From: Ochotona curzoniae
Lineage: Eukaryota > Chordata > Mammalia > Lagomorpha > Ochotonidae
Assembly (NCBI RefSeq): GCF_017591425.1
Contig: NW_024464918.1
Span: 23,464,001 to 23,528,000, forward strand
Direction: 5' to 3'
Length of the DNA stretch: 64,000 bases
Positions 23,552 to 36,410 of this stretch are shown here, piece by piece. The position numbers and the translations under genes are program-made. How positions within the stretch are numbered: the first letter of the stretch is position 1; every line of letters starts with the position of its first letter. The notes beneath the pieces are model-generated. The model ran no database searches, had not been told where the DNA came from, and saw only the letters and a list, made by a program, of their open reading frames with translations.

Positions 23552-23718
23552 GTCTGTGGCCAGTAAGGTTCAGGGAAAAGCGAAGTCAGCAGAGAACCTT
23601 CTGAACCTTCTCTCATGCACTCTCCTGAGAGAGGGACAGGTTGGACGCCCAGGAGTGGCCTAAGCAGCTTGCTCACTACAAGCAATGAAAAGGACATTGA
23701 GAAGCAGGAGGCAGCGTA

Positions 23719-23750
23719 AATTATTATTATTATTATTTTTTTTTTTTTTT
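23719..23750. repeat. (ATT)n and poly(T)
   Basis: Five ATT units followed by about 15 T. Confidence 0.9.
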
Positions 23751-24303
23751 GCTGGTGGGGATGTGGGAGGTTGGAGACACACAATGGAATCCGGCTTCAC
23801 AGTAGCTGGAGCAGAATGGGCTTGCAACATTGCATAAATGTTCTTGGGTTAGCACAGAGCCCTAACTGGACTTATTCTGAATTCTACACCCTGGCATCGG
23901 GCAGGTAGGGCCCGGGTCTGCCAGGGTGAAAATAAAAGGGAATAGTGAGGATCTCTATGTGCCTAAAGATATAATGAAATATGCCACTTAAGCTTGCCTT
24001 ATTGAGAGGTCCCCAGTGCCCGGCCCTCAGGTTAGACATTAGCAGATCCTTCAGCTTGCTAATTGAATGACTCAGTACCAGGCTAGTACTCTCATCTACA
24101 TGTTCTGTTCTTTCTTACCTAAAACACTGTATTTTTTTTTTCTGATTACTAAAGCAACATCTATTTATGGCCTGGAATTTTGAATGTAAAGGCTGACAAT
24201 AGAGATCATTCAGCCCTGATCTCCCAGAGATGAAGCAGCTTGAAATTTCCCAGTGTCTTTCTACTTTTGTAAAATGATGAGCTACACTTGTGTGGCCTGC
24301 TAA

Positions 24304-24313
24304 TGTGTGTGTT

Positions 24314-24385
<72 letters not shown>
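24304..24385. repeat. (TG)n(GA)n compound microsatellite
   Basis: About 25 bp of TG followed by about 57 bp of uninterrupted GA, in the short intron after exon D. Confidence 0.97.
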
Positions 24386-24387
<2 letters not shown>

Positions 24388-24530
24388 AGCATGATTTCTT
24401 CCAGTAGAAAAGGAAGGGGAGTTGTCGCCTTGTGCCAGATGGTGTGGTAACGAGGAGGCTCAATGGCATGAGATTGGCAAGGCAGAGCCCTATGCCAGGA
24501 TGTTGGGGGAAGGGCTGAGTTTTTACTCAC

Positions 24531-24622
24531 AGGTTGGCTGGGAGGTGTTGCTGGGAGCCAGGTTGACCGACCACGGCTGGGGAATGCCCCGGGGAGCCAG
24601 GCGTGGACTGGTAAGTGCTGAC
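24531..24622 (-). CDS. SH3RF2: SH3RF2 exon D: short Ser/Pro/Gln linker exon
   Basis: This exon is 92 bp: 30 codons plus two bases (CT), entering in phase 0 and leaving in phase 2. The acceptor is TGTGCAG before GTCAGC and the donor is CT followed by GTGAGT. It encodes VSTYQSTPGSPGHSPAVVGQ and then PGSQQHLPAN. The final CT joins the first G of exon E to give Leu. No domain is visible; it is the low-complexity segment just before SH3-3. Length 92 is not a multiple of three, so skipping it would shift the frame and remove SH3-3 and the C terminus. A long TG/GA microsatellite lies about 145 bp beyond its donor in the short intron to exon E. Identity rests on the match to remembered human sequence plus perfect phase compatibility. 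Confidence 0.93.
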
Positions 24623-24889
24623 CTGCACAGACAGACAAAAAAAGACAAGCACAACCAGTGAATGGCACAAGTCAGGCCCATAGTAAGCAGGACTGCTGCA
24701 GAAAGGCCTGATACAGCTGAAAATCAAGAGCCACACCCAGCACCACCCACCATGCATCTTCTCTGTGGTGTGTGGCTATGGTCAGAACAGGGCAGTGACA
24801 GACTGATGCGTGTCCTGCTGGGGGAGAGTGCCAGAGCTGTGTTCCTACAGGCTGCTTAGGAAGAGCTGTCCAATTTGCAGTCAACAGGG

Positions 24890-25530
24890 CATTGTTGGTT
24901 GGAATGTAAAATGATATAGCTCCTTTGGAAAATAGTCTGCAATTCCTCTAATGATTTGGCACAGGATTTATATAAGATCTAGTAGTTGGATCTATAGTAC
25001 TCGAATCTATAGTATATACATCAGGAGAATGCAGATGCACATATACACAAAAACTTACAGATGAACATTGACAATGGTGCTATTAATAGCAAAAGGTATA
25101 AACAACCCAAATGCCTATCAGCCTATGAATGAATAAAAATCTGGGATATCCTGTACAATGGGATATTATTACCCAGCCATAAGAAGAATGAAATGTTGAT
25201 ATATACAAAAAATCTGATGAACCTTCCATACATTTTACTAAATGAAAGAAACCAGACATAAAACATTATACACTGTTTGATTTTGTTTATGTGAATTGTC
25301 TAGAATTGGTTAACACTAGACACAGAAAGAAAATCAGTAGTTGCCATGGTTGAGGGGACAGAGGAATATGGGGATGATATGGCTTTGTTTTGGAACTGAT
25401 AATTGTCAGAAAATTCCAGTTACAGCTACGTTTACCTGCGTACAAACTAAAACCCATAGAATTGTACCCCTTTGGTGGGTAGATTGTATGGTAGGTGAAT
25501 TATATCTCAATAAAGCTCTTAAAAATCATT
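24890..25530 (+). mobile_element. L1 (L1M-type) 3' end relic
   Basis: Shows the standard old-L1 3' UTR order: gttggttggaatgtaaaatg, aaacaacccaaatgcctatc, gggatattattacccagcca, gaaagaaaccagacataaaa and tatatctcaataaagctctt. It is non-coding and dead. Confidence 0.8.
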
Positions 25531-26239
25531 CTAGAATCACCCATCCAAGGTATTATATTTCATTAAGTGTTCTGAGTTAGTAATCAAATGTCATTACCCT
25601 GGTTCCTGCAAACAGACATGAAAAGGAGCGGGCTTAGGGCTGAGCTGTACCTTCCTTGAGATTGGGCAGAGTAACCCCTTCTGAACTCAGGAGATGTGCC
25701 TGGGAAGCACCTTGTTACACACAACTTATCTTACATTTGGGGAGGCTGCTGTGCTGCTGCTGAGCAGGACCAGTTTCATTTACCAGTCTCCATTTTCCAG
25801 TGTTGCTTAAATAAAAAGCACTTCTATGCATAAACACCATTAATCACTTAGGGCACAGCGAAGTGCTGGCATGAAAAGCCAGCTCCCCATGATACCAGAC
25901 TCTGTCTTTTTACTTCTCTGCACCTTCATTCGGGAAGGGGGGGTGGTCTTTTCTCCCCTGACCCGGGCCAGAACAGAGGTTGGTGGGCTTGTGGTGGAGC
26001 CATTTCTAATATGGAATGGGTTTTTAGGCTTTCTTTTTTGATGTATTCTGGAGGAAAAGAGAAGGGAGAACATGCAAACCAGGAGGAAAGAGGCAAAGAA
26101 GAGCAGATGGAAGACGACCCTGAGCACAGGTGGAGTCAAACAGGAAAGATGGTCCGGAGTGACAGCAGGAGAAAGGAGAGAGGAGAGAGACACACCCACC
26201 CAGGAAATGGGCAAAGGACACCACAAAATCGGCTACACA

Positions 26240-26945
26240 GAATAGCCAGAAAACACAGGGAAAACACAAGTCCCCATGAGATGCTACCATACATCTCGGA
26301 AAATGGCAAAAGTCAAAAACACTACCCATACCACATGTTGGAGAGACTGTGGAGCAACTGGAGTTCTGATACACCTGTGGTTGGGATACAAGATGCTTCA
26401 ACTACGTTGGAAAGCAGGTTGATGAATTCTTTTGAACAAATATGTAGCACATAACAGTCCAAGAAAACTAGAACCATATGGCCATACAATGACTTGTATG
26501 TGGATGTTTGTAGCAACTGTATTCAGTCTTAAGACTGGAAAATGCCAGCCAATTGGCAAGGCAGTACATGGTGATACGACCACAGTGGAATACTCCTCAG
26601 GAATGCATGCAATGATAAGAATGAATTTCAATAATATCATCTATAGTAAGTAGACACAAAAGACTATGTACTTTTTACAAGATCATTTATATAAAACTGA
26701 ACCCTTCCCCAAATCCAAAACTATGGTGGTGTCAAAACAGAGTAAGGATTGCCAAGAACTTGGATGGGGAGAGGATTAACTGCAAAGGGACACAAGAAAA
26801 CTTTCTGAGGTGGTGTAAATGTCCTCTGACCTGATTTTTAACAGCAAGTACATTCTGTATCTATCTGCCAGGTCAGTGAATCGAATACTTAAAATGGTTA
26901 ACCTTTATTGTATGTAATTAAACCGCAATAAGTTGTTAAGCAAAC
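26240..26945 (+). mobile_element. L1 (L1M-type) 3' end relic
   Basis: Contains agatgctaccatacatctcg, aactagaaccatatggccat and tgtatgtaattaaaccgcaa, matching an ORF2 end followed by 3' UTR. It is decayed. Confidence 0.65.
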
Positions 26946-28438
26946 AAATGTTATTGCACATCACTTAATTGTCAGGAAACATCCAAATGGAATCCGCTCC
27001 AATTTTGGAATGGGTCAGGGAAGGACATGCAAATGGCTCAGCTCAACAGTCGGATTTTCATGGCAAGGAAGCCAGTCAAAAAAGAGACAAACTGGAAGTG
27101 CGGGCCTCCAGGCCAGAGAACCAATAAGGAGAAGACAGAATGGATGAAGGCGTGATGAATGACTGGGGAGCAAGGAAAAGAGCAAGCTAAAGACAGAGAG
27201 GAAAGAAACTGGGTGGGAAGGAGGGCAGACCAAACGAGACAGGGAAAGCCCCACCCAGTAAATGAGGACACCAGAGGTGGCGAACGTCCGAGGAGGCAAG
27301 TTGGCTCCTGTCACTGGATAGGAAACAAGAGGCCCAGCCTTGCTAAGGGCACGGGCCTAGTCAGTGTCCCCTTCCCTGGGGGCCGAGTGTGACCTCAGGT
27401 GCCTGCGCCACTGGAGGCTGATGCAGCTGTGCTAAGGTCTGTCCGAGATGGACGCTTCCTGGCACAGGGCTTGGGGTGCTGAGTAAGAACAGGGAGTGGG
27501 TTTGGGTGTGAGTCTGGGGTGGAGGTGAGCATTTCTGCTAAAATCTAAACACATTTCCCCCTCCCTTTTGAAGGAAATGACTCATTTGAAATAAGTCTTT
27601 ATCAGCCACTAAAGAAACCACAGTGGTGTAGTCTCTGGGTGTTTGCCAGGTCTTCAGGTGGTAGAGAAGGAAGTGGGAATGTAGCCTGGTGCAGTTTGCA
27701 AAGTTCTGGCAGTTGCTGTTGCTTTTGCCAGCAGTCCCGTCTCGGGAATCTCGGGAGGGGCCCTCTGACCCCGGTACTCAGGCCTGTGGCTTCATCATTT
27801 CTCAAAACCAGGGCAGTACTGCTATTGCTCACTCATAGAGTTGTTAGGGGTAAGATAATCTATTTAAATGATTTCACACAGGGCCTGGCCCATTCTAAGT
27901 GTCCAGTAAACCTCACTGATTTTGATCTGCTGGTAGATGAATTTCTCTGCCGGGAATTTCTCCATCAGAGGGTGCATGGGGCAGTCCTGTGTGGTGTCAG
28001 ACTAGGGGCAGGACGCACAAATGCAGTGGGAATGACACAACCTAGGGTCTGCAGCAGGCCTGCTTCTCTCTTCTAGAGGAAAGTCCCCCTGGCTTTCTGG
28101 AATGTAAGTTTACTCTTTGTTTCCTAACCCATGCTGTGGCACTGGGCTACGTGTTGCCTCTGGGGACTTGGTGGACATGGGAGGAGGGTGGTTCTCTACT
28201 TTGATACTGCCAGGAGCTGAGAAAGGCCTGGATCCCACAGAGTGCTCCCTCAGGGGTGCCAGAATTCCAGAGACAATAAGGTATTTTATGGTGGCTTCTG
28301 CATCCACTGATACAGGTTCATCTGCAGTGGATCATCTGACTTACCAAGTTAAAAGCTCCCTCAACTACTGCCTAGAGCGTATAAAAGCCTTCAGTCACAC
28401 TGAGTAATTGCAACATGTGGACTGTGTTGGGGTCTCGT

Positions 28439-28524
28439 CACTGTACGAGGCACTGGAGTTAGTGCATTAAGCAAGACACAGCACTGTACGAAGCACTGGA
28501 GTTAGTGCATTAAGCAAGACACAG
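28439..28524. repeat. 43-bp tandem duplication, two copies
   Basis: Units at 28439-28481 and 28482-28524 begin cactgtacgagg and cactgtacgaag and differ at one base. Confidence 0.97.
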
Positions 28525-29282
28525 CACGCCCCATTCCCCGTGTTTGTACCAGGAAGGCAGTTAAACCTGTAATTATGTAAGCACAGGGGTGTGGAAGCTC
28601 AAGATGCCTGGGGAGCCCCAAGGAGAGGTTTGTAGGGATCTCCATGGGCTGTTTCACTCTCACTTGCTATAAAGGCAATGTTCATTTATATAGAGGCACC
28701 ATTGTCATTACACCCAATTCACTCAGAAGATACAATTTCCTGGAGGAGGCCAGCACCTGGGGGTCAGGCTGACACCAGGAACAAGAACCTGAAGCTCAAA
28801 GCCTTTTCTGGAGAATAGCAAACTTGTGGATTGCATTGTGGCCACCAGGGGCAGATATACCCAGCCGGCCAACTTGACCATTCTGTTGTTTGTGCATTCA
28901 TGGCTAGGAGGGTCACGGTCTCTGTCAGGCATCCTCTGTGATACAGATTAAGTCCAAGGACAGGTGGAATCTGACCCAGAAGAGATGAGTGCCACCAGCA
29001 CTGTAACTGCTGCTGCCCAACCGCTTGGTCCTTCTCCACCTATGTCCATCTCAGAGCCAGCCTCACCTGCAAGTCCTGGGTATTTGTCCTGCAAGCCAAA
29101 ATACTACCTGATGTGGTTGGCAGGTCCCTCTTAAAATAAAAAAAAATAGAATCTCCATGATGGGTAGAGTCCGCAGATTCACTCATGCTCGAATCCTCAC
29201 GGAGGCCTAACACATCCTCTGTGACCTGGCTGCTGTCTGCTGCTCTCCTCCTTCACTGTCCCCCACAGCCTTTTATTTTCAA

Positions 29283-29500
29283 GTTAGTTTTAATCTATTT
29301 CTTTGAGAGGCAGAAAGAGAGAGATCCCATTAGCTCGTTCACTCCCCCATATGCCTGCAACAGGCGGGACTGATCTGCACTGAAGCCAGGAGCCTTGAGC
29401 TCAATCCAGGACTCCCACTTGAGTCATCAGTGCTTTCTGCCCAGGTCTGCCAGGACGCAGAGGAGCCGGTGGAACTGCAAGTGGACCCCGGCACTCGAGG
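29283..29500 (-). mobile_element. C-type SINE, partial
   Basis: Contains tctttgagaggcagaaag, gctcgttcactcccccatat, tgcctgcaacaggcgggac and actgaagccaggagcc. Confidence 0.8.
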
Positions 29501-29649
29501 GATGGGTCGGGGGATGTATTAACCGCTCACTTCTTGGCCTGTGAGTAGGCCACTCTGGCTACTTCAGTTGCCCAGACCTTCTCATGGTTTCCTACCTCTT
29601 CTTTTTTGTTGCTGTTAAATCTTCACATTATGGGTCCATGAAACATACA

Positions 29650-31205
29650 AGTATGTATGTCATTTTATGTGACACTTTAAGAATAGTATGATATGGGATA
29701 CACACCACTCAACTTCAGAAACAGAATCAAAAGCAGCCATTGGCTGCTGCCCTCCTAGGCTCTGCCTGTCTTCCACCATCACATCTCCCAACTCCCAGAG
29801 GCAGCACTGCCCTGAAATCTGTGTAAATCATCACAGAGCTTTACTAACTAGTATATCCCACCTTGGCATACCTTCCTAAACAATGTTACTGAGTTTTGCC
29901 TGTCTTTGAGCATTTCTGAGCAGACATAACACTGTGTATCTTCTGTGACTGGCATCTTTCACTTGGCAATAAGCTTCTGTGTGAATGTGTGGCTAATTTT
30001 TGTTGCAGCGTCAGATTTCGTTGCATGAATACACTACTGTGCAGGCATTCTATTATGTGTTATCTGGGCAGTTTTCAGTGTGGGGCCGTTCTGACCAGCC
30101 TTGTACATGTCCCTGGTGTATCTGCTGGGAGTTTCTCCAGGATATGCCTAACAGTGGGATTGATGGACCACAGGGAAAGAGCCTGTGCTGCTTTATTAGG
30201 TAGACTGTTTCCCATCATAACATTGTAACTATGTACTCTTGCACCTGCAGCAAATGACAGTCCCTGCTGCCCCACTGTCTTACCTGCATATGGTAGTACA
30301 TGGCTTTTCAATACTGGTCTGTCTAGTGGGTGTGAAATGCTGCCTTATTGTGGTTTAACAATTATTTTCTTTGAATGGCAAAGAGCCTGAGCTTCTTAAG
30401 TGTTCACGGGCCATTCTTGCTGAATGAGATGCTCTTCGTGCCCTGGGTCCTCCCCCGTTCCCCCTCTTCAGGTTGTTTATTTACTTTTCTAAAGTTAAGA
30501 GGTTCTAATAGTTTTTGGATATGAGTTATTTGTGTGGTATCTGCGGTGTGTTTTGAAGAAATAAATTCTTGTACATTTTAAAATACATTTCCTTATGGTT
30601 CACACTTTAAAAAGAATCTTGAATAAATAAAAGATCCTCCCTCCAACAAGGTCACACCGATATACTTCTATATTGTCTTCTAAGAGCTTTATAGTTTTGC
30701 CTTTCACATTTAAGTCTTTAATCCGCCTGGAATTGATTTTTGACAAGGGGGGAATCCAATTTCATCTTGTTCCACATGGATACCCAATTAGTCCAGTGCC
30801 GTAGTTCATCCTCTCCATCTGATCTTCAAAGCCTGCTCTGCCATAAAACAGGCTTCTGCACAGTGACTGTTTCTGGGATGTCCAGAATGTTCAATAGAAT
30901 TTCTGTGCTCGGTTCATACCATCTGAATGACTATAGCTTTAAAATGAAATTGGGTGTCTGAACAGGTAAGTCTCGCTTTCACCCCAGCCAGATTTCATCA
31001 TCTTTGTTAGAAGGATCTCAGCGCATGACTTTCTGTTCTTCCATTTGAAATTTGAGAGTCACCTTCTGAGTTCCATAAGAGTGAACAAATACTCATGGTT
31101 GGAATTCATGGATAAATCTGGGCAGATTCAGCATCTTTATGGTAGCGAGTCTTCCAAGAACATGGTAGAAATCTTCATGTATTTTAGGTGTTTAATGTCC
31201 AAAAT
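29650..31205 (-). mobile_element. L1 relic: 3' UTR and ORF2 end, first segment
   Basis: Reads as the reverse complement of an old L1: tggcatctttcacttggcaa, tagtgggtgtgaaatgctgc, tttttggatatgagttattt, catttaagtctttaatccgc and ggtagcgagtcttccaagaa. It continues at 31946 after two insertions. Confidence 0.75.
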
Positions 31206-31620
31206 AGTCAGAGAAGGAAACTCAGACAAGGAGGAAGGCTTGTTTTAGCTTGTAGTCTGGACGTTTACTGCCCGAGAACAGGAGGCCCTGCCTCTGTGGG
31301 CATCTGATGGCGGAGGGAGGAAGCAGCGAGAAGGCACAAAGAGCACAAACTCTTCCCCTACCTGCTGTGTGACCTCTCCTGATGCAGCCATTGTGAGTCC
31401 ACCATGGAGCTCCATGCTGGCAGCCTAGTCCAAAGGATTCAGCTTCAGGCACCCAAGCTGAATCAGGCCTCTTCCCTAATCTATGTTTGGGGCATAACAT
31501 ACCATAGCATAGGCTTATAAATGTATATATTAACGTAACCCCTTAACATAAGCTTTGCAGTTTATATGTATACATGAGTTTGGGAAGCCAAATCCTATTC
31601 AAATCATAACAATAGCTTTC
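31206..31620 (-). mobile_element. Probable MaLR-type LTR relic
   Basis: Contains ttagcttgtagtctggacgt, gaacaggaggccctgc, ccaaatcctattcaaatcat. The layout resembles the reverse complement of mammalian MaLR LTRs. It lies between two L1 halves. Family assignment is tentative. Confidence 0.4.
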
Positions 31621-31945
31621 GATGGGACCTGGTGCCATAGCCTAGCAGCTGAAGTCCTCACCTTACATGGGATTCCATATGGGTGCTGGTGCTAGTCCTG
31701 GCAGCCCCACTTCCCATCCAGCTCCCTGTTTGTGGCCTGGGAAAGCAGTCAAGGCAAGCCTAAACTTTTGGGACCCTGCACAGGGATGGGAGACTCTGAG
31801 GAGGCTCTTGGCTCCTGCATTCTGATCAGCTCAGCTTCAGCCATTGCGTCCGCTTGAGGAGTGAATCAGTGGATGGAAGGTTTTCATCTCTGTCTGTCCT
31901 CCTTTCTGTATATCTGACTATGCAATAAAATTAAAAAAAAATTTT
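31621..31945 (+). mobile_element. C-type SINE, younger (pika-like head) form
   Basis: Head catagcctagcagctgaagt, then catccagctccctgtttgtg, gtgaatcagtggatggaagg and tatctgactatgcaataaaa. It interrupts the minus-strand L1. Confidence 0.9.
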
Positions 31946-32950
31946 CAGTAAAGTTTTAACATTTTCTAGATGAAGGTCTTGCATACCTTTTCTTGGATTT
32001 ATTTCTAGTGATTCAAATTTTTCTAGCTGCTGCTTTAAATTGCATCTTTAAAAAATGTATTTCATTTTTGATGTATAGAAATACAACTGACTTTCTTACA
32101 TCGATATACATTTGGTAATCTTCATGAGCTTATATTTATCCCAACACATTTTTTTCTAGATTCTTTTGAGTTCTTTGTATAGACAAAAAAATAAAGATGG
32201 CCAATTCTGTGGCTTCCTTTTCAATGCTATACCTTCTGCTGCTTTGTCCTGTCTTATTGGGATGCCCCAGTGTGGCACTGAGCAGAGACATGATCCTGGG
32301 CATCCTATTGTTTTTTCCAACCTGAAGGGGAAAGGCTTCATTCAGCATTTCATCATTAAGGGGATGATGTTTGCTGCAGATTTTAGAGGAATTTCACTAA
32401 TCATGCCAAGGAAGTTTGCTTCTTTCCTAGTGCGATAAATTTTCATAAAAATGTATAAAGGATGAATTTTATCATTTTTTCTATGCCTATTGAATATGTC
32501 ACCTAATTTTCTCTTTTGTTAATATGATACATTATATGAATTAATTGTCTAATGTTAAACTAAGCCTCCAATCTTAGCAAAAATCCAACTTGGCCCTGAT
32601 GTATTCTATTTCCATCCATTCCTGGGTTTAGCTGTGCACTTCAGGATCTTTGCATCTGTGTTGATGAGTGAGGTGAAACTTCACTTGGCCAGAGATGTCT
32701 GTTTCTGCCTTCGAATATGCTGGCCTCATGACAGGAACTGGGGAATGTTTTCTCATCACCCAGCCTTTAGAATAGGTTTGTATAGAAGTTCTAGTATCCT
32801 TTTTTTTTTTTTTTTGAAATGTGAAGTAATGTGTTTTTCAATCTATGTGGGTCTCAGATTTTTTTTTTTGAGGGAAGATTTTGAACCACAGAGTACATTT
32901 CTCTAATGGTTATTATAGTATTATGAAGGATTATTGAGAGTTGTTGAACT
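31946..32950 (-). mobile_element. L1 relic: ORF2, second segment
   Basis: Contains tgtatagaaatacaactgac, caatcttagcaaaaatccaac-like L1 wording and ttcctgggtttagctgtgca. It is colinear with the 29650-31205 segment, so it is one interrupted element with many stops. Confidence 0.65.
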
Positions 32951-33089
32951 CAGAAATGGTGTCTTTGATGTTTTTTCTATAGGCATTTTTTGTTGAAGAT
33001 AAACCGAGAGGTGAACTTTTTGAGCTTCTGGGAGGAACATGGGGTAGCCAGGGATATGGGAGCATGGACTTGGGGGCTGTCTGGCATGC

Positions 33090-33250
33090 ACGGGGGTTTT
33101 GGCAGTGTAACTGTCTCTGAGCCTCGGTTTCCTCATGCACTAAAGGGGCAATAACAGATACGATGGAGACTCTTGTGAGGATTCAGTCACAACATGAATA
33201 CAAAGTAATGTCTGGCCCATATAAATTGCTCAAGAAATGGTTCCTGCTGT
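33090..33250 (+). mobile_element. MIR SINE relic
   Basis: Contains tctctgagcctcggtttcct and acaaagtaatgtctggccca. Confidence 0.5.
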
Positions 33251-34924
33251 TCTTGCTATGAGATGGGAGACATGCAAGGCTGCTGTAGGGGGAAGAGGTG
33301 GGTGACCAGAGCTTCTCAGAATGAAGAAGGAAGGAGCCATTCTCTAGGGCACAAAGGCCAGTCGCCAAAGCCACAATTCCCTGTGAAGAAGAGTCAGCGG
33401 GGGGCTGTGTGTCCCTGTGTGTGGACATGGTTTTAGCAAACTTCCCTTCCCGACACCAGATTGGACTGTCGATTGCCCACGCATGCAGAGGCTTTCAGGG
33501 AGAAGAGAGGCCTGGCACTTTTCTGAAGCTGTGCTTTGTATTGGCTTCCTGGGAAAAAGCAGAGATATGATCTACACTGCAGATCATAAACACAAAATCC
33601 TCTCCCTTTAAGTTGGGTCCTTTGCTGGGGCTCAAATGCTCCTCCTGCCACTCCCTCCGCCCCTTTCAACCTCATACTTACTGCCTTCACAGCAGGAATT
33701 GGGTGTCAAGGCAGTGGCTGGGCTGGTGGTAGTGGTGCTAGTGGTGGCTGTGTTAATGTTTCATGAAATGCCAGGGTACACCAGAACCCTAATTATAATC
33801 CTGGGCTTCCTAGTCTGAATGAGCTGTTTGAAGAAGTAACTGCTTGGCCATAATTATAATTGAGCCCCTCACTGGCCTTCATTAAATGTTACAGAAACTC
33901 AAACTTCCTTGTAACTTTGCTTTAGGATCCTGAAAGTTATTTATTCATTTCCTAAGTGCCAAGCCAGGTCTGTGCCAGGTCTGGGGGACCAGTCGCAAAG
34001 CCAATGGTCTCATGAACACAGTAGATTCTGTGTCGATATGCCTTTCATCCTAAATCGGGACCATTTTTTTTTCCAACAAAAGCATCCCAGAGCTGGGCAG
34101 TCTCTGTACATCTAGAAATTTCCACTTCCATGCTGATAGACTGAATGAATTTCAGTCTTTGGAAAGTGGCCTTTATGGCGGAGACTGGTGGTGAAAGGTT
34201 GTTCCTGTACTAAGGAAATTGGACCCGCAGGGAGAGCAGGATGGGAACAGGCCAAAAGCAGTCTAGAGACAGCAGAGCCTTGAGAACAAGGGCTCTGCAT
34301 TCAGCTTGCACAGATGGTGGAGTCCAGCTTTGCTCTTCTTTTGCTGTGAAACCATGAGCAGATCATGGACTTGCATTGAGAAGGAAGGAATTCCTCATTT
34401 TGGCACATCCTTGGGTCACATAGATGTTTCTTATGAGTATCTGCAGCTTTGACAGTGAAATACCAAAGCATTCCATCAGTGTTTGGTTCAGTGTCCCAGC
34501 GGACTCAGTGGTCCATCTGGGATGGAAGTAAAAAAAGTGTCCATCTTCCAGTGGTCACTTCTGCTGGTGTTAGTGAGGGACATTTTGGGGGCACTCATAA
34601 TTCCTATTCTTTACTTCTGTTTGATACCCTTTAGCTCAGCTTTCTCCCTAGCCAAAAATTTCCCACAAAACAAGGGTGTCATTCTCTCAGTGACACCAGA
34701 GAGTGCTCAGGGACTGATGGTCCTGAGTGTAACATCAAAAGTAAGCTTTGGGGATGTCTGGTCCCCTCCAGATGACAGCTCTGGGTGTTTGAGCTCCCAG
34801 TGAGGCAATGTGAAGATGAAAAGAGGTGGCTGAGGAAGCACAGTTGTAATTTCACTGAGATAAGATGGGAAAACCAAAACAGATAGCCATAACCACAACC
34901 ACCCAAAGCACTAAGTCTACAGAA

Positions 34925-35105
34925 TCCTTGCTAGGGGCCACACATGCCTAAGCACTTGATTATCATATGTCATCATCACGTCAAGCCACAGGACTAAAAG
35001 ACTATCATCATCATCATCAAGCTAAGAGCATGCCATATTAATTTGCCCAAGGCTACACAGCCAGGGGATAAGCTGAACTAGGATTCAAACAAACCTGAGC
35101 AGTGA
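34925..35105 (-). mobile_element. MIR SINE relic
   Basis: Contains atttgcccaaggctacacag and ctgaactaggattcaaacaa. It includes a short ATC run. Confidence 0.5.
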
Positions 35106-36340
35106 TATCAGAAGCAGCCCCCTTATCCCTCTCTGGAGCATGCAAGGCAGCTTGGGCATGTGGAGGCAGGATCAGGTGGTGCTGCAGGAAGGATGGAGGG
35201 AAAGATTTGAGGAGTGTGGGACCCTCAGACAAGAGTCTTCTTCATTTTTGGTGATGAATCTGCAGGGCTGCTGGACCAGGAAACATTTACCAAGTTTTTG
35301 CTAAGCCTGTGGAGAGATCTGGGAGGCTTTTCCCAGTCTTTTCTCTATGGGGTTTTTATGGGCACCCTTAAATGGACCACCTGAGGCACAGGATGTGACA
35401 CTGGGCTGTGGCTCTGAGGGAGAGGACACATTAGGCTCGAGGGCCATTGGCCCAAACTGAGACAACTTTTTTTTTTTACCCTGGTCCCAGCCCCAGTTAA
35501 AGGACCAGCCCTCTTATACTCGTCAATTTTTAAAGAATTGTAGTCAGGGAGGAAATGGCTGTGGAAAATCATCGAAGGCTTTGGCAACAGAGTCCAGTTC
35601 AGGTCCAGAGCTGACAAGAGGGGATCATGTCCTGGTGGCTGCTTTCCTTGTCTTTCTTTCCAGATCTGTTTCATTTGTTTTAATCCCATCTTTGCTGAGC
35701 TTCCTGTGTGTCTGGCTGTGTCCTCACAGAGCTTAGAGTGAGTGAAGGAAGAAGCCAAACAGCACACAGAGTTATAAACAGGGAAAAAGGCGAATAAAAT
35801 AAGTGCTACAAAAGAAACAGAATAACAAGGGGACCAACGTAGATAGGATGTTTGGATTCCATGCCTTCCTACTCAACTGGTATGATTGTGCCTATGAGGT
35901 TGATTCAGTACTAACACATTGGACATCCCTTGCCCTTGGATGGTGTGTCTTGGTGCAGTGCTCAGCTTTTGGCCCAGGTCCTATTCACCTGCAACTGGGG
36001 ACACCAGGGAAGAGCACACTCTCAGTTCATGGGAGGTGGCAGACTGGTACAGCTGCCAGGCCTTACGCCCAGGGGTACAGGTGGTTCTGCCTTTCCAACA
36101 GGGCATGAAAGCACCAAAGCCGGGGCACACCCTCAGCAAGGGAGGGTATCGATTAAGCCTCAAATCCCCAGGGCTGGCGGGTCTTGTGCAAGCGGGGCCA
36201 AATGATGAGATCAGCAGAGATGGGCACTGACGCATTTGCTCCAATTTATGTGGTACCTGCTGAGACCCCAGACCCTTCATTCACTTGTCACTCACCCACC
36301 CCGGCGATCCTTCCCATCCTTCATTTACTTATGTGATTAT

Positions 36341-36410
36341 TTCTTTATCCAGTCCTCATTCGTACAAGAATTCTGTATACAGTCAATCACATCTTTCACC
36401 AAATCTTGCT
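36341..36410 (+). repeat. 70-bp direct repeat, left copy
   Basis: Pairs with 37231-37300; begins ttctttatccagtcctcatt. About 90 percent identical over 70 bp. Confidence 0.85.

Larger units (their letters stand above)
23190..24530 (-). other. SH3RF2: SH3RF2 intron D-E
   Basis: This 1341-bp intron is the shortest in the window. It contains two T-rich runs (23529-23551 and 23719-23750) and a TG/GA compound microsatellite (24304-24385). No transposon was recognised. Confidence 0.9.

Noticed and set aside
23043..23663. 206-codon open frame on the plus strand opposite SH3RF2 exon E
   Set aside because: It is antisense to the SH3-3 exon, runs through a poly(T) run giving poly-Phe, and resembles no protein family.
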